Positions 1 to 11,071 of a stretch of DNA of 64,000 nt are shown here, in pieces. The stretch's first letter is position 1; the number at the start of each line of letters is the position of its first letter. Made by a program: the position numbers and the translations under genes. Origin of the DNA: Stachybotrys elegans (lineage: Eukaryota > Ascomycota > Sordariomycetes > Hypocreales > Stachybotryaceae). Where the stretch lies: positions 1,426,001-1,490,000 of the forward strand of contig JAGPNK010000003.1 of NCBI GenBank assembly GCA_020746835.1. Direction: 5' to 3'. The notes under the pieces are model-generated. The model worked only from the letters and a program-made list of their open reading frames with translations. It was not told the origin of the DNA and ran no database searches.

Positions 1-2347
1 CAACAAAGCTTTCCACAACTTCTTCAACGACTACTCTCATATAACAGATCCCAACCTACGACGACGACTTGCCCTCTCCGAGATCGACAAGGTGCCATTC
101 GGGCTCTACCGTACGCTGATCCTCGCCTGCTGCAGCTACTGCCGGCTTCTTTATCCGCTGCTTGGACTAACACAACTCTAGATGTCCGAGCCGTCGCGGT
201 GGCTGGTGTTGGCTTTTTCCTTGACTCATACGATATATTCTCAATCAACCTGATTACCACCCTCCTCGGTGTCGTCTTCTGGAGCGGCGAGGACTCTCGC
301 GAGGGCTATGGAGGCAACAATGGTCATCTGCCAGACCCCGTAAGCCAAGCACTCAAAACCTCCACCAGCAGTGGCATTGTGGTTGGTATGATTCTATTCG
401 GGTGGCTTGCCGAGTAAGCCTGTTCCAACGCAGTCCTCCCATCTATCGCTGTCTGCTGACCCCCTAGCCAGCGCCTTAGGACGTCGAAGGATGTATGGGG
501 TCGAGCTCATTATCATCATTTTCAGTACTTTCAGCTGCGCCTTGGTTTCTGCTAGCCCGGCCATATCCGCAACCGGTCTACTCATATTTTGGAGAATTAT
601 TATGGTAAGATAGGAGGTGCTTCTCAGCCACGACGCCAAAATTAAGACGTGTTATAGGGCATAGGTATCGGAGGGGATTACCCTCTCAGTTCCGTGATCA
701 CTTCAGAGTGAGTACTGCCTTTCTACAGAGCAAGAGTGCCGGATTGACCAGGACAGATTCGCCCCAACTCGGTGGCGCGGAGGCATGATCGCAGCCGTAT
801 TCTCCATGCAAGGCATGGGACAGCTACTCGCCGCCATTGTCGCACTTATCACTGCAGTGTGCTTCAAAGAATCTTATGTGAATGTGGCAAACGAGAGCAT
901 GTGCGACGCCCAATGCCGTGCGGCAGCCGATCGATCATGGCGCATCATCGTGGGCATGGGTGCATTGCCAGCTTGCTTCGCACTGTACTATCGCATCACG
1001 ATACCCGAGACGCCCAGATACACTTTCGATGTGGCACACGATGTGGAAAAGGCAGACGCGGATATCAAGGCATACATTTCCAGCAAGTCGAATGGCGAAG
1101 GAGACGCAAACCAGCAGACGCAGACAAAGAAGATCGCGACCCCATCTCTCAGCATTCCAAAGGCGTCGTGGAATGATCTGTCAAATTATTTCAGGCAGTG
1201 GTCTAATCTCAAGGTCCTCATTGGGACAGCCATGTCCTGGTTCTTTCTGGTATGCGGTGTCCCACGACATGCCAGCAGAGCATAACGATCTGAGACTGAC
1301 ATTGCTCCTTTCTAGGATCTTGCATTCTACGGTATTGGTCTGAACAACACTATTGTACTTCACGCGATAGGATATGCAGACGGCGACAATCTGTTTGACA
1401 AGCTCTACAACCAGGCCGTGGGTATGATTATTCTCGCTTGTGCCGGCTCCCTTCCCGGGTATTGGACCGCTGTGCTTACAATCGACACCATTGGTCGGAA
1501 GCCGCTCCAAATAATTGGTTTTACGCTTCTTACTGTTATATTTTGTATACTTGGCTTCATGCTTCATCGCTTGAGCGAGAACGCATTGCTGGCACTATAC
1601 GTCTTTGCTCAGTTTCTTTTCAACGCTGGTCCGAACACAACGACATTCATTGTTCCTGGCGAATGCTTTCCCACACGCTACCGATCTACCGGGCACGGCA
1701 TTTCCGCGGCCACAGGAAAAATCGGAGCAATCGTCGCTCAGGCCATCAGCATTCCGTTATTGAGGCGTGGCTCCCCAGATGAATGCAGAGGGAACGAATG
1801 CACTCCTCATCTTAACCGCCTGCTTCAACTCTTCGCCCTCTTCATGTTGCTGGGCATCTTGGTGTCATTCCTCATTCCTGAAACAAAAGGAATCACGTTG
1901 GAGGAGCTCTCTGGGGAGCCCAGGACTAGCTACAACGCAGGTTGCAACGGAAGCATTCATCTTGATACGTCAAGAACGAAGAAATGGAATCCGTTTCATG
2001 GCGGGCAGCCTGCCGGTTTCAATTACAAACGATCGCACAGCGGGAGGTTTTCGCTTGCCCGGAATGGCTCCATCGGAGGCGACAATGATGCAGCTTCCAC
2101 GGAAGGCCGCAGTCGTCGTCGCTTCTGGAGGAGAAACAGCAAAGGCCGCATGATCGGTGATGAGACGAACAGTATAGCCTTGAGCAATCGTAGCTCAGCC
2201 ACAGAGGCAGCTCATTTAGTCGAGCCAGCGACGGCCCCTCAGGAGATCCCCAGTTGGGGGGCGGGTTGGGGTCGAGTTGAACGAAGCCGAGTTCCCCTCA
2301 CCGTGGCACAACTGCAGGACGTGGGCTCTCTGCTTCAACAATCCTGA
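1..2347 (+). CDS. pho84: inorganic phosphate transporter, Pho84-like MFS (5' end missing)
   Basis: Proton-coupled phosphate symporter of the plasma membrane. The start lies left of the window. Exons are 2-110, 182-413, 472-604, 658-707, 757-1249 and 1316-2347; phases agree across all five introns and give 682 residues. The exon 1/2 junction restores FGLYHVRA, followed by VAGVGFFLDSYDIFSINL, the first-helix signature of the phosphate:H+ symporter family. GIGIGGDYPLSS, EFAPTRWRG, DLAFYGIGLNN and GPNTTTFIVPGECFPTRYR follow in family order. The MFS end motif IPETKGITLEEL lies near base 1900. About 140 Arg/Gly/Ser-rich residues come after it, far longer than the short tail of yeast Pho84. The gene converges on the dynamin-like gene. 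Family assignment is secure; affinity class is not visible from sequence. Confidence 0.95.
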
Positions 2348-2744
2348 TCTCTCCCCTCTTTCACTGTGCTGCCGGTTGTGCTTTCACCGCGCCCGGCATG
2401 TATTTTGTTACTTGAAGCTATTCTTCTTTTTATTACTTTTTTTTTCTTTTTCTATCGGCGTTGCGAGAATGGGCTTACCTCCAAACGAAGGAACAGCGTT
2501 GTTATGCGTTGGCACATGATACCTGATAGATCTTGTATTTTTGGTCTCAAGCATTGGCTAGGCGTAGGATGAGGGTCAATTTATGAGGAGTATAATGCCG
2601 GAACGATTGTCTCTTGATCTACACTGTCTACCTGACTTGCGCGTGTATAAAACATCATGATGCATGATTCCCTACCCCGTTGCCTAGCGACTGTTCCCTT
2701 TACGAAGCCTCAGCCAAAGAATACCCCCATAAGTCCTCGCGGTT
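2348..2744. other. intergenic, convergent 3' ends
   Basis: These bases separate the stop codons of the phosphate transporter and the dynamin-like gene. A T-rich run at about 2428-2456 and several AT-rich stretches fit 3' UTRs and polyadenylation signals for both. I see no further gene. Confidence 0.6.
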
Positions 2745-5060
2745 CTAGAATTTGAGGACCTTAAGCGCCTCGTTCAGGCGACTGATTTCGCCGGTCAGAT
2801 GGTCTCTCTTGTTCCTGGTAGCAAGGTCTTCCCCTGCAATCATTTCGAGAGTCTCTGGTGACATGCTGAGGACGGCATCTGCACTCAGAACGGCCAGGGG
2901 GCCGTCGGAAGAATGGAGCAAGAAGTGATCAATGACATGCTGGCAAACCACGTCCACGAAGCGAGAACGCGAGACGTTGTAGAAGGCATAGACGGAATCA
3001 TGGATCCGCTCGCATATATCGTCCTCCACGTCGGTATCTTGGTCGTCGGCACCCGTGTTCTCATCGGCGCTAGCTGTATCGTCATGTCGTGCAGCTTCAG
3101 CGTCGGCAATCAGTTCATTGAATCGAGGATCGTGGCTAACAGATGTGCCCTCGAGTTCAACTTCCAGAAGGAACTCGGCGTGGGTGATGGCCTTTTTGTA
3201 GCGAGTCTCGAGATCATCCGTGAGGTGGTTCCAGAGAGAGGCGCGAACGTCCGCGTCGGGGCATGATTCCTCTAGGATGCTGCGGATAAAGTGATGCAAG
3301 ACAAGGACGACGTTGGAGACATGGGCAAGAGTGATGGGCTCCCACTTCATGGCTTGTTCCTTGAAAATGCCTCGTACGAGGTCGCTATTGAACTTGAGAA
3401 GACGTTAGCTCAGGATTGCTGGAGAGGGCGCATGCCAGTGTGCTCACCGTGCCAATCTCGTAACCACGGCATGCTGAATGCTGGTCCTCAATGAAGGTCA
3501 TGATGGCGTTTGGGAGTGGAGCTGAGCAACGATAGGGCCGCGCAAGCAAGTGTTCGAGTTCTGAGCAGATCTCGGGGCCAGGAAGAGGAAAGGCAGGCTT
3601 CCCACCATAGAGTGATGCCAGAGATTTGACATCCACGTATCCTTGCGCCACATCTTCGGCATCGGGGCCTTCCTCTAGGTCAACCCTTACTATTCTCATA
3701 TCGGGAAGCACCTTTCCCCCAACATCAAACTCCAGTCGATGTCCACTTTTCACCATGACCTCAGAGTACAGCTCGTTCATGGCCCGTATGTGAGTAACGA
3801 GTCGTAGATCAGTTTTTCTGGACAAGAACTTGTCTCTCTTGTAGCGCGCATCCAGGCTGTTGATCTTAAACTGGGTGAATGTGCTGGCGACTTTGCCGAG
3901 AAAACCACGCTGCTCCTCAGTTGTGATGCGGGATTTGCCAAGCATCTTGAGTTGCTGCTTGTTGTCCCTGAGCTTGGCCATCACTTCAGCGACCACTTTG
4001 GGGAACTCGGTTTTGGTGCGATCCAGCAGCAAATGTTGGATACGAGACTTGAGGGCTGAGATTCCAAGTCTATCCTTGGGCAGCTTGCTCCAAGGGTCCT
4101 TGGCGAACAATTGTCGCTCTGTCTCATCTCGCTGCTGGGCAGTAGAGGTCAAGTCGTCTGCTCCACGATTTTTCACGACACAGTATCCGAGCTGGATGTC
4201 ACGTCGCTTACCATTGACCAGCTCGACGATAACGTCTTGGGAGGCTCTCTCCACTGCGAGATCCGGCTTGGTAAGCACACCAAGAGTTCGTTTTCCCTCC
4301 GGGTCGACATCTTTGGCGAGAGTGAGGATTTTCTGGTTCGCAATATCGCCATTGCAGGGTACCACGGCGAGAATGATGGTGCGGGAATCAGTGATGTACC
4401 GCTTCACCATGTTTTTGACAAGTGGGATGTCGCCATCTTCTGTAACCCCAGGAGTTACGTTTTCGAACATGCCTGGGACATCAATGATGGTAAGATGATC
4501 GGCGTTGGGACCATTGATCTCGACCTGAAGCACGTCTTCGCTGAAGGCAGATCCACGCTCCTCGCCAGATGCTTTGCCAATGCCCATAATCTCCGCTGCC
4601 TTCAAACATGATTAGCCAGGTGTGTCATACAATTGCTGAGCAAGTGGCCTTACTTCTTTGAAGATAGAGCTGAATGCTTCATGGTCAAGCTTGGATAGGG
4701 TGCGACAAAACGGGTTGAGCTTATCCTTGTGATGCTGAGGTGAATCAGTGGCAGCTGCAATTTTGACCGTCACCGACTCAGTATCTGCGCGGCGGCATCT
4801 GATCTCTGTAGCATGCCGGGTACAGAGGCCAACACTTCGTGGAAAATTGAATCCAGTAATGGACTCCAACACGCTTGACTTTCCTGAACTCTAATCACCC
4901 ACGACGACCATCTAGGCATCATTGGTTAGCATTCTTTCGTGATCATGGTTGAAAATTGGGTTTGTACCTGGGGAAGTGCGATGTCATGAATTTGCAAGCC
5001 ACGCAGGGCATCAATCTTGTCGAGCTGTCGACGATCGCCTAAATCTTGGCCAAGCTCCAT
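2745..5060 (-). pseudogene. dynamin-like (Mx/Vps1-type) GTPase with a stop codon in the P-loop
   Basis: Exons, read from the right, are 5060-4968, 4911-4654, 4599-3448 and 3392-2745; all introns are phase 0 and the frame spans 716 codons. The N-terminus has the dynamin lead-in LDKIDALRGLQIHDIALPQ. The next exon should give the G1 motif GDQSSGKSSVLE, but codon 38 (4893-4891) is TAG where the family has CAG for Gln, so translation would end at VVVGD. Everything downstream is intact: IIDVPG (about 156-160, G3), VLTKPD (G4, about 225-230), the stalk, and a C-terminal GTPase effector domain ending LKVLKF. The acceptor at 4912 has a good branch site (GCTAAC), so splicing round the stop would also lose part of G1. 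Either a recent pseudogene, a sequence error, or a transcript edited after transcription. Length and layout fit the Mx-like dynamins common in Pezizomycotina. Confidence 0.85.
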
Positions 5061-8000
5061 TGCGGTTGGAAGCGCACCCGCTCCTTGGTATATGATGAAC
5101 TCAACTCGGAGAGTCGACCAGGAACACGACAAAGCAGAATTCGCGAAAGCAGTGAGACGAGTACAGAGGGTGCTTCGTTGGGCTATGCAAATGGCGAAGT
5201 ATCAAGAAGCTAGGTGGTGGTAAAAGCGCAGGCTGACAAGAGTCTTAAAGTATGAACCAGACAAACAGAGGACATCGAAGCAGTTTCTTCACCTGCACGG
5301 TCGCCCGACGGGAGGGCATGGCCATGGTTGCTTTCTGCATTCTCTTGGCTCATCTAACGAGCCGCAGAGCTGCTGCTTGCCGAAGTGAAATGATCGGACA
5401 TGGGCAAAATAAATGAAGAGCGGCAAGCAAACCAGAGAAGTGAAACAGAAAGCAGGCATGGCCATGCCGAACGCCGCTGTGTGACTTCAAAGGTTTGCCA
5501 TAGCAAGCTGACGGTTGGGCGGAGCAGCGGCTTCCCAGACCTCACAGACGGATAAGAGGGTGATTGCTCACCATGGCAGGGTTATCGGCATGAAGCCATG
5601 TTCCCGCGCTGTGTGTTTGTCTTTATTCCTGCTGCTGGGATGACATGATGCTTTGGCAGACGTTGGCTCGATGTTGGATTGTGGTAAGCACTTGATAGTG
5701 CTATCCCGTATCCCGGGTGAGGCTGGGAGGTGCCTGCCTCTCGTCCGGGTAGTTGCCGGTCCGTGGAGGCCGGGTGGGGGGTTTGTTGAGCAAGTTGAGC
5801 AAGTTGAAGAAGGCGCTTGCCTCCGATCCTGGTAAGCCCAGGAAGGTCCGCCCCATGCAAGGCGTGTGCCGCTTGCACTTTGATCAAAGGAAACGGGTGA
5901 GGAGATTGCGTTAATAGAGAGGATCTGGTGGTGGTGTGATGGATCTCGAGGGATTCCAGAAGATAGAGGAGCTTCGGAGACCAAGGCATGCAACGCTCCC
6001 GAGCCTCAAGCCGCTCTCCGATTGGCGAGCCCAGTTGTTGATGTCGATAAGTACTAGCCGCGATGGGAGCAATTAAATGGAAACAAGCCAGGTAGTGTTT
6101 CCCGGCGGTGCGCATGCTAGAGTGACTAGCACGACAGATGATTCCGTCGGGATAAATCACCGGCTGCTTGATATTCCCGACCATCGATCGAACAAGGCGG
6201 CTCTCCACATGGTCTGTGGAATGGCCCCGAGACCATTGAGACGGAGACGGAGAAGGGTGTGGACACGGATGGTTCCGTGACATAGTCTCTGCTCGTCCGG
6301 GTATCACAACTGACAACTGACCAAAACGACGATTCCATGCGCTTATGCGCGCTTGCCGGCTTTGCATGCTGCAGCCGGGAAGCCTGCACGGCCACCCACG
6401 CCCGGCATCGTAACGTGAGGGAATGCCAGATCGTCTACCCATCCGTTTGTGGTATGGAGAGCAGCTTAGTAGTGAGCTAACTTAGATGGACTTCCGTCAT
6501 GAGCATGGCCCTGGCCTGTGCCACTCTCGTGCTGCTGCACATTGCCGCACCTGAGGGGGCTTCGCATGTTTGAGCAGCCGCCGGGCCTTGGACTTCATAT
6601 TGTACCGGCTGTCGTCCTGTCTGCGGATGTAGGTAGGCCTGGGCTTGAGTTCCAGCTGCTGCAGCTTAGCAGCGCGGCGGCGTGCCATGTGGCCAGGAGC
6701 GCGGATGCTACCCCAAGACGGGTATACGATGCAACCACTCGAAACCCACCTAATCGCCTTCTTTTCTGCTGCTGCGTGGCAGATTCCCCAAGGAGCCGAC
6801 TGCAGATCCCGGGCCCGAGGGTACAACTACACGCAAAAAAGATGTGCATCCATACAACCTCTGGACGATTTGACCATCCCCTGTAGGGCAAAGATTACGG
6901 CATACCCGCTCTGGGAAAGGTTTACCAGCGCGAGCCCCAGCAGCCATCCTTGAACCAGGTGCGGCTGTACACTATTACTACCTATTTGCATGATAGGCCC
7001 AATTACGTTGCTAGACTCAGCTGCTACTCGCTCGGGCAGTTGGGATGAGTAAACATACCGACCGCCAACGCTGCGTGAGGCTCGCAACTCGTATACCGAG
7101 ACAGCCGAATGATTGCCAGGGACTGGGAGGAACCGGGGCCTGTCATTTTTCCATCTCGCTCGCTCATCACCTTCTTACATGACCTCATCTCCCCTCCCCT
7201 CACCTCACCTCACCTCACCTCCTCCCCTCACCGCATCGCGCCCTTCGCATGCGCGTGCGCAGCTTGTGCCCTATCTTGGGCTGCCTGGAGCGTGCACACA
7301 TACGCACAGCAAGGGATCTCGGGACCAAGCGAATCCCGGCCTCCCAGTGGCTCAGATACGATGCAATGGGCGCGAGAGAGGATCCTCCTCGAGCTGTGAA
7401 CCGAGGGGAAACAAGACAGAATGCCGTCTCCACTTCCCTCCCTCCCTCCCTTCCTCCGGCCACCCTACAAGGGCGAGAAGCGCTGCAAGGATGGCAAGGA
7501 TGCAAGGGTTGAAGGGGTCCTGACTGACTTCTTCCACATGGTTAATTGTGGGCTCATATCAACAAGGCCGTTGCCAACGTTATCGCTCGCTCGCTAGCTA
7601 CGCAGGGCCGGTTCGCGCTCGTTGCCTGCCTGGAGGCTGAATTAACTCGTATATGTAAGTGAAATGCGAGCACAGAATAGTCAGGTAGGCAGATACGTCA
7701 GACGGGACCTGGCAGGCACCAATGCGCGCATCAGGCCAAGCCTCTCCTTCTCCCCGGGCCTCCATAATATGCTTCTTCCAGCACCCTCCCCTCCCTGCCT
7801 GCGTCACGTACCTGAGGGTGACTCGGTGTCTAACCAACGACGCGCATGACGGCTTTGACTACCGTGACTAGCGTTGAATAAGGTACACGCAAGGCGGTGC
7901 TCCATACCTCATGGGAGAGAATGCACGGGCTTTCTCCCTCGCAAAAGAGGATCCTCCCTCGACTCTTCTGCCATTTGCCTGCATGTACGGAGTAGACACC

Positions 8001-8285
8001 ACCAAGGCGTGGCTCTTAAATCTAGCCATGCCGCTCACTCACATCCTCATGCCCACGCGTGCGCCTCATCGCCTCATCGCCTCGTCACCACTAATACCAG
8101 CCGGGCCCTTTTCTCACCTCATCATTCTTTGCCCTCCTCTTACTCTCCTACTCTCTTACTCACCTGCTCGCTTGCTCACTTCCTCGCTTCTCGTCCTCCG
8201 TCGTTCCCATCTAGGATACAACCTGACCCTTCATCCACCTCCTTACCTTTAAATAATCCTCTTCCTTCCGTCACAGCCATCACCC
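5061..8285. other. 3.2 kb gene-free interval between divergent genes
   Basis: I find no ORF with convincing codon structure or a recognisable domain here. The longest open frame, 286 codons on the minus strand (5582-6442), has a composition unlike a protein. The right half is pyrimidine-rich: a (CACCT)n tract at 7201-7220, CCCT/CCTT repeats near 7436-7455, and CT-rich runs at 8090-8270 leading to the start codon at 8286. It probably carries the promoters of the two divergent genes and a long leader of the right-hand one. Confidence 0.5.
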
Positions 8286-8797
8286 ATGAGTGTGCTTTAC
8301 CCCCCTTCGTCTACCTCTACGTCACCTCCCGCCCTTCAAGCGTGCTCTCCCGTCAAGCCTTACACTTGGGGAGATATGGAGAATTCCATCTCGAGACCAG
8401 GTATGCCAGAGGGCAATAATGATTGGGGAGCCCCCCCAGGCCCCTAGCAATGGCAAAATGAAATCTCGCTAATACGGCATGCAGTTGTGGACAAGAAACC
8501 CATATCCAAAGCACCCGCATCCAGCTCGTTCGTGGCCGCATACAGCGTAGCCGCCAGTGCTCCCCTTATGTCTAGTGACACTCTCAGAGCCAAACTCCAC
8601 AAGATGGACGAGGTATGTCCCATCATGCTTTACCGCCCAAATCACATACGGTAGATTCGCCGAAAGAGGAGCCACATCCTGACTGATGCCTGCGTTTTTT
8701 TCGCTTGCCATCAATATAGGCTTTGGCATCGTTGGCACAAATTCGTCCCACTAAGGGACAAGACAGCGGTATAAATGGCGAGGCTTCCAGGCGGTAG
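8286..8797 (+). CDS. small uncharacterised protein, three exons, 106 aa
   Basis: A gene model built from splice signals; no single open frame shows it. Exon 1 is 8286-8400 and ends in phase 1 at a GTATGC donor. Intron 1 (8401-8484) has a textbook branch site, GCTAATAC, and ends in GCAG. Exon 2 is 8485-8612 and ends at a GTATGT donor. Intron 2 (8613-8719) ends AATATAG. Exon 3 is 8720-8797 and ends TAG. The frame holds through both junctions and gives 321 nt. The product starts MSVLYPPSSTSTSP, is Ser/Pro/Ala-rich at the N-terminus, and has a predicted amphipathic helix over the second junction (DTLRAKLHKMDEALASLAQI). A CT-rich leader precedes the ATG, as in many fungal genes. I do not recognise the family. 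The helix may mediate protein contacts; that is inference. Confidence 0.6.
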
Positions 8798-9622
8798 CTG
8801 CGCTGCATATACCCATTGTTACGAGCAAGCAGCGTCTCATTCACTTCTCTTCCTGTTGGGAGGATCCGGAGCAGCATTGTGGGAACACAGCATGGCGTTG
8901 CGGTGTGCATTTTCAGTCGACATTTACGGGGGTACAGGGAGTATATCCGGGCGTGGGACAGGTATACCATTTCATGAGCAATGCATTTGACACATTGGGA
9001 TTCTACAGCCGCGCTATCATTCGAATACGGATGGTACTTTGGTGATGAACATACTGGCCTGCATCGGTGATATCCACTGGTTAACTATGAGGCGCTCTGC
9101 CATACGGCATCTATGTTACCCATGAATTCCGTACTCCAGCCAATCTCGATGCTGCGGTTCACTCGAGACTGCGCACGGCCTTACCTGGCGTCCTCTCCCC
9201 GGTCAAACACCATTTCACACATTCTGCCAATCTCATCGGAAGTTCCAATCTGAGCCTCTATTATATGCAGAGGCGTGGGGGTAGGTAAATAAATTACAAT
9301 CCATATCGCAGACCTGAAACGTCTGCTCTTCGTATAATGAGAAAAAGAAGGAGGGGCCACCGAGCGCCACGCGCCTCGCAAATACATACAATTCTGGTTT
9401 CAACTCCACACGGAGGATAAACGGCGATATGGGGAATAGTGGTATAAACGCGAGAGATGAAGAAAAAGCGAGAAAGGCGAAACAAATCATAACCATCGTT
9501 GTTGAAAGTGACTCATCGTGGCTCTCATGCAAAAACAGGCCCCTTGCATGGTGAAGGAGAAGGGTGGGAGGAGGTGGGGAGGGGCTCAAACTCAGCTTTG
9601 TGCGTGCGTCTGATCAACGACG
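8798..9622. other. intergenic, convergent 3' ends
   Basis: Lies between the small gene at 8286 and the stop of the minus-strand gene at 9623. It holds only short, overlapping open frames with no codon bias. I see no further gene. Confidence 0.5.
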
Positions 9623-11071
9623 TTAATCGTCGTCCTCCCATACACCATCCATGGAATCAACTTCGATGGTCGTTCCGAGCGCTTCTTTTCCTTGGCGAAT
9701 CATATCCTGGAGCTGCTTGTTGAAAGCCGCGATGCGGTAATCGGCGTTCCGCTCCTCCATGAGGCGGCGGCTGGCGAGCTTCTTGGCTTCGGCATCCAGG
9801 CGCGGGCTAGCGTCTATGACTTCGTCGTCATCAGGAGGCGGCGCGCGATGTGACGCCATGGAAGCTCCGCTGTTGGTACGGCGGTGGCTGAAAGAGGATG
9901 CGCCCGACGTGGTTGGTGTCATGGTGCTTCGGCGTCGGGATGCGCTCGACTGGGATGAAGACAGGCGAGGGGGCATATTGCTGCTAGGAGAGTGATAACT
10001 GTTCGAGACAGGCATGGGGATCTTGCTAGGGGAGGGTGAGCGCGGCGATGCAAACGACGCGGAAGAAGCAGGACGGGGGATGTTGAGCGAGGCAGGCTGA
10101 GCAGTAGACAGCCGGCTCGAAGGGCGTTTGGGGGGGGCTGCGGCTGGCTTCGGGGTCGTCGAGAGGCGGGCGGCTGGTGTGCTCTTGCGACGGCCTGTGG
10201 TTACAGAAGGGCTGTGGTTACGGTTCAGGACACGAGGTCTTGTCTTCTTCTCCCTCGCAGACTCGGAGATGACAACCCAGTTTCTACCCAGGTCATCAGT
10301 ATCCTCCGTCTGTCGGCGTTTGGCAGCGGGCCTGGTTGGGGTAGTGGCTCCGCTGCTCTGCTCGCCGTTGTAGTAGTCGGGGTCGTCCCGTAACCCAATC
10401 TCGATGCTGCAGTGGTTAGGGAAATACCCCGGCATGCGCTGGTCGTCGTGCTTGTCGTTGTAGTCGTCCACCATCATCGCATCGTGCCCGGTGGCTGTAG
10501 CTGTGATGCCATAGCCCTTGCCGCCTCCAGCGTAGAAGCCTCGGAATGCTCCCGCCGTACAAAAGTCCAGTACTCGCCCTACAACACCTCCGAAACTGGC
10601 AAAGGTTGAGCCCCAGCCCTGGGCTGGTCGAGGCTGGGTTGGTAGTTCAAAGAGCGGTGTCGGTTCGGGGCTGCTGTTCACCTTCTCATCTTGCACGCGC
10701 TTGGCACAGAGGCCACTTCGATAGTTGGTCTCGGTGTAAACATCCTCGACTGGTGTGATAGTCTCGAAGAGTGGTGTGGCGCCTGGCGTACCTATCTGGC
10801 CAGCGAGGACATAGGGTCTGCGGTACGGGTTGGCGCCGGGAGTAGAAACAACGTCAAAGTCTGAAATCGCAGAGTTACGTGGTTGGGTGTATAAATTGCT
10901 GTCACGGTTCCGCTTGCGCTTCGCATTGGACTCGATGTTGACAAAGGATGACCCGGCAAGATAGCTGGTTGTACTGGAGCTCGGAGAGGTGGGCGGCCGG
11001 TAGACGCCAGAATACACCCCGGCCGTATCGGGGTTGAATGCGCCCGGGATATGGAAGTATGAAGATGCCAT
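9623..11071 (-). CDS. uncharacterised low-complexity Ser/Pro-rich protein, about 482 aa
   Basis: A single long exon. The start chosen is the ATG at 11071 (MASSYFHIPGAFN). The frame stays open to 11170 with no ATG, and a possible acceptor (CTACGCAG) lies just inside that limit, so an upstream coding exon cannot be excluded. The N-terminal third has an ordered-looking block (GWGSTFASFGGVVGRVLDF, then an aromatic/Gly stretch). The middle, about 250-420, is a disordered basic Ser/Pro/Arg region (RPSSRLS, SPSPSKIPMP, TNSGASMASH). The C-terminus looks helical (DAEAKKLASRRLMEERNADY) and ends in an acidic DGVWEDDD. KRKRNR near residue 50 could be a nuclear signal. I do not recognise the family and assign no function. 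Codon use is like neighbouring genes. Confidence 0.8.
   Translation of the reverse strand: MASSYFHIPGAFNPDTAGVYSGVYRPPTSPSSSTTSYLAGSSFVNIESNAKRKRNRDSNLYTQPRNSAISDFDVVSTPGANPYRRPYVLAGQIGTPGATPLFETITPVEDVYTETNYRSGLCAKRVQDEKVNSSPEPTPLFELPTQPRPAQGWGSTFASFGGVVGRVLDFCTAGAFRGFYAGGGKGYGITATATGHDAMMVDDYNDKHDDQRMPGYFPNHCSIEIGLRDDPDYYNGEQSSGATTPTRPAAKRRQTEDTDDLGRNWVVISESAREKKTRPRVLNRNHSPSVTTGRRKSTPAARLSTTPKPAAAPPKRPSSRLSTAQPASLNIPRPASSASFASPRSPSPSKIPMPVSNSYHSPSSNMPPRLSSSQSSASRRRSTMTPTTSGASSFSHRRTNSGASMASHRAPPPDDDEVIDASPRLDAEAKKLASRRLMEERNADYRIAAFNKQLQDMIRQGKEALGTTIEVDSMDGVWEDDD

Noticed and set aside
2745..5060. Heavy RIP of the dynamin-like gene
   Set aside because: Only one stop is present and base composition is normal; RIP usually leaves many C-to-T changes.
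5582..6442. 286-codon minus-strand frame in the gene-free interval
   Set aside because: No ordered pattern of hydrophobic residues and no family match; other frames over the same bases are nearly as open.
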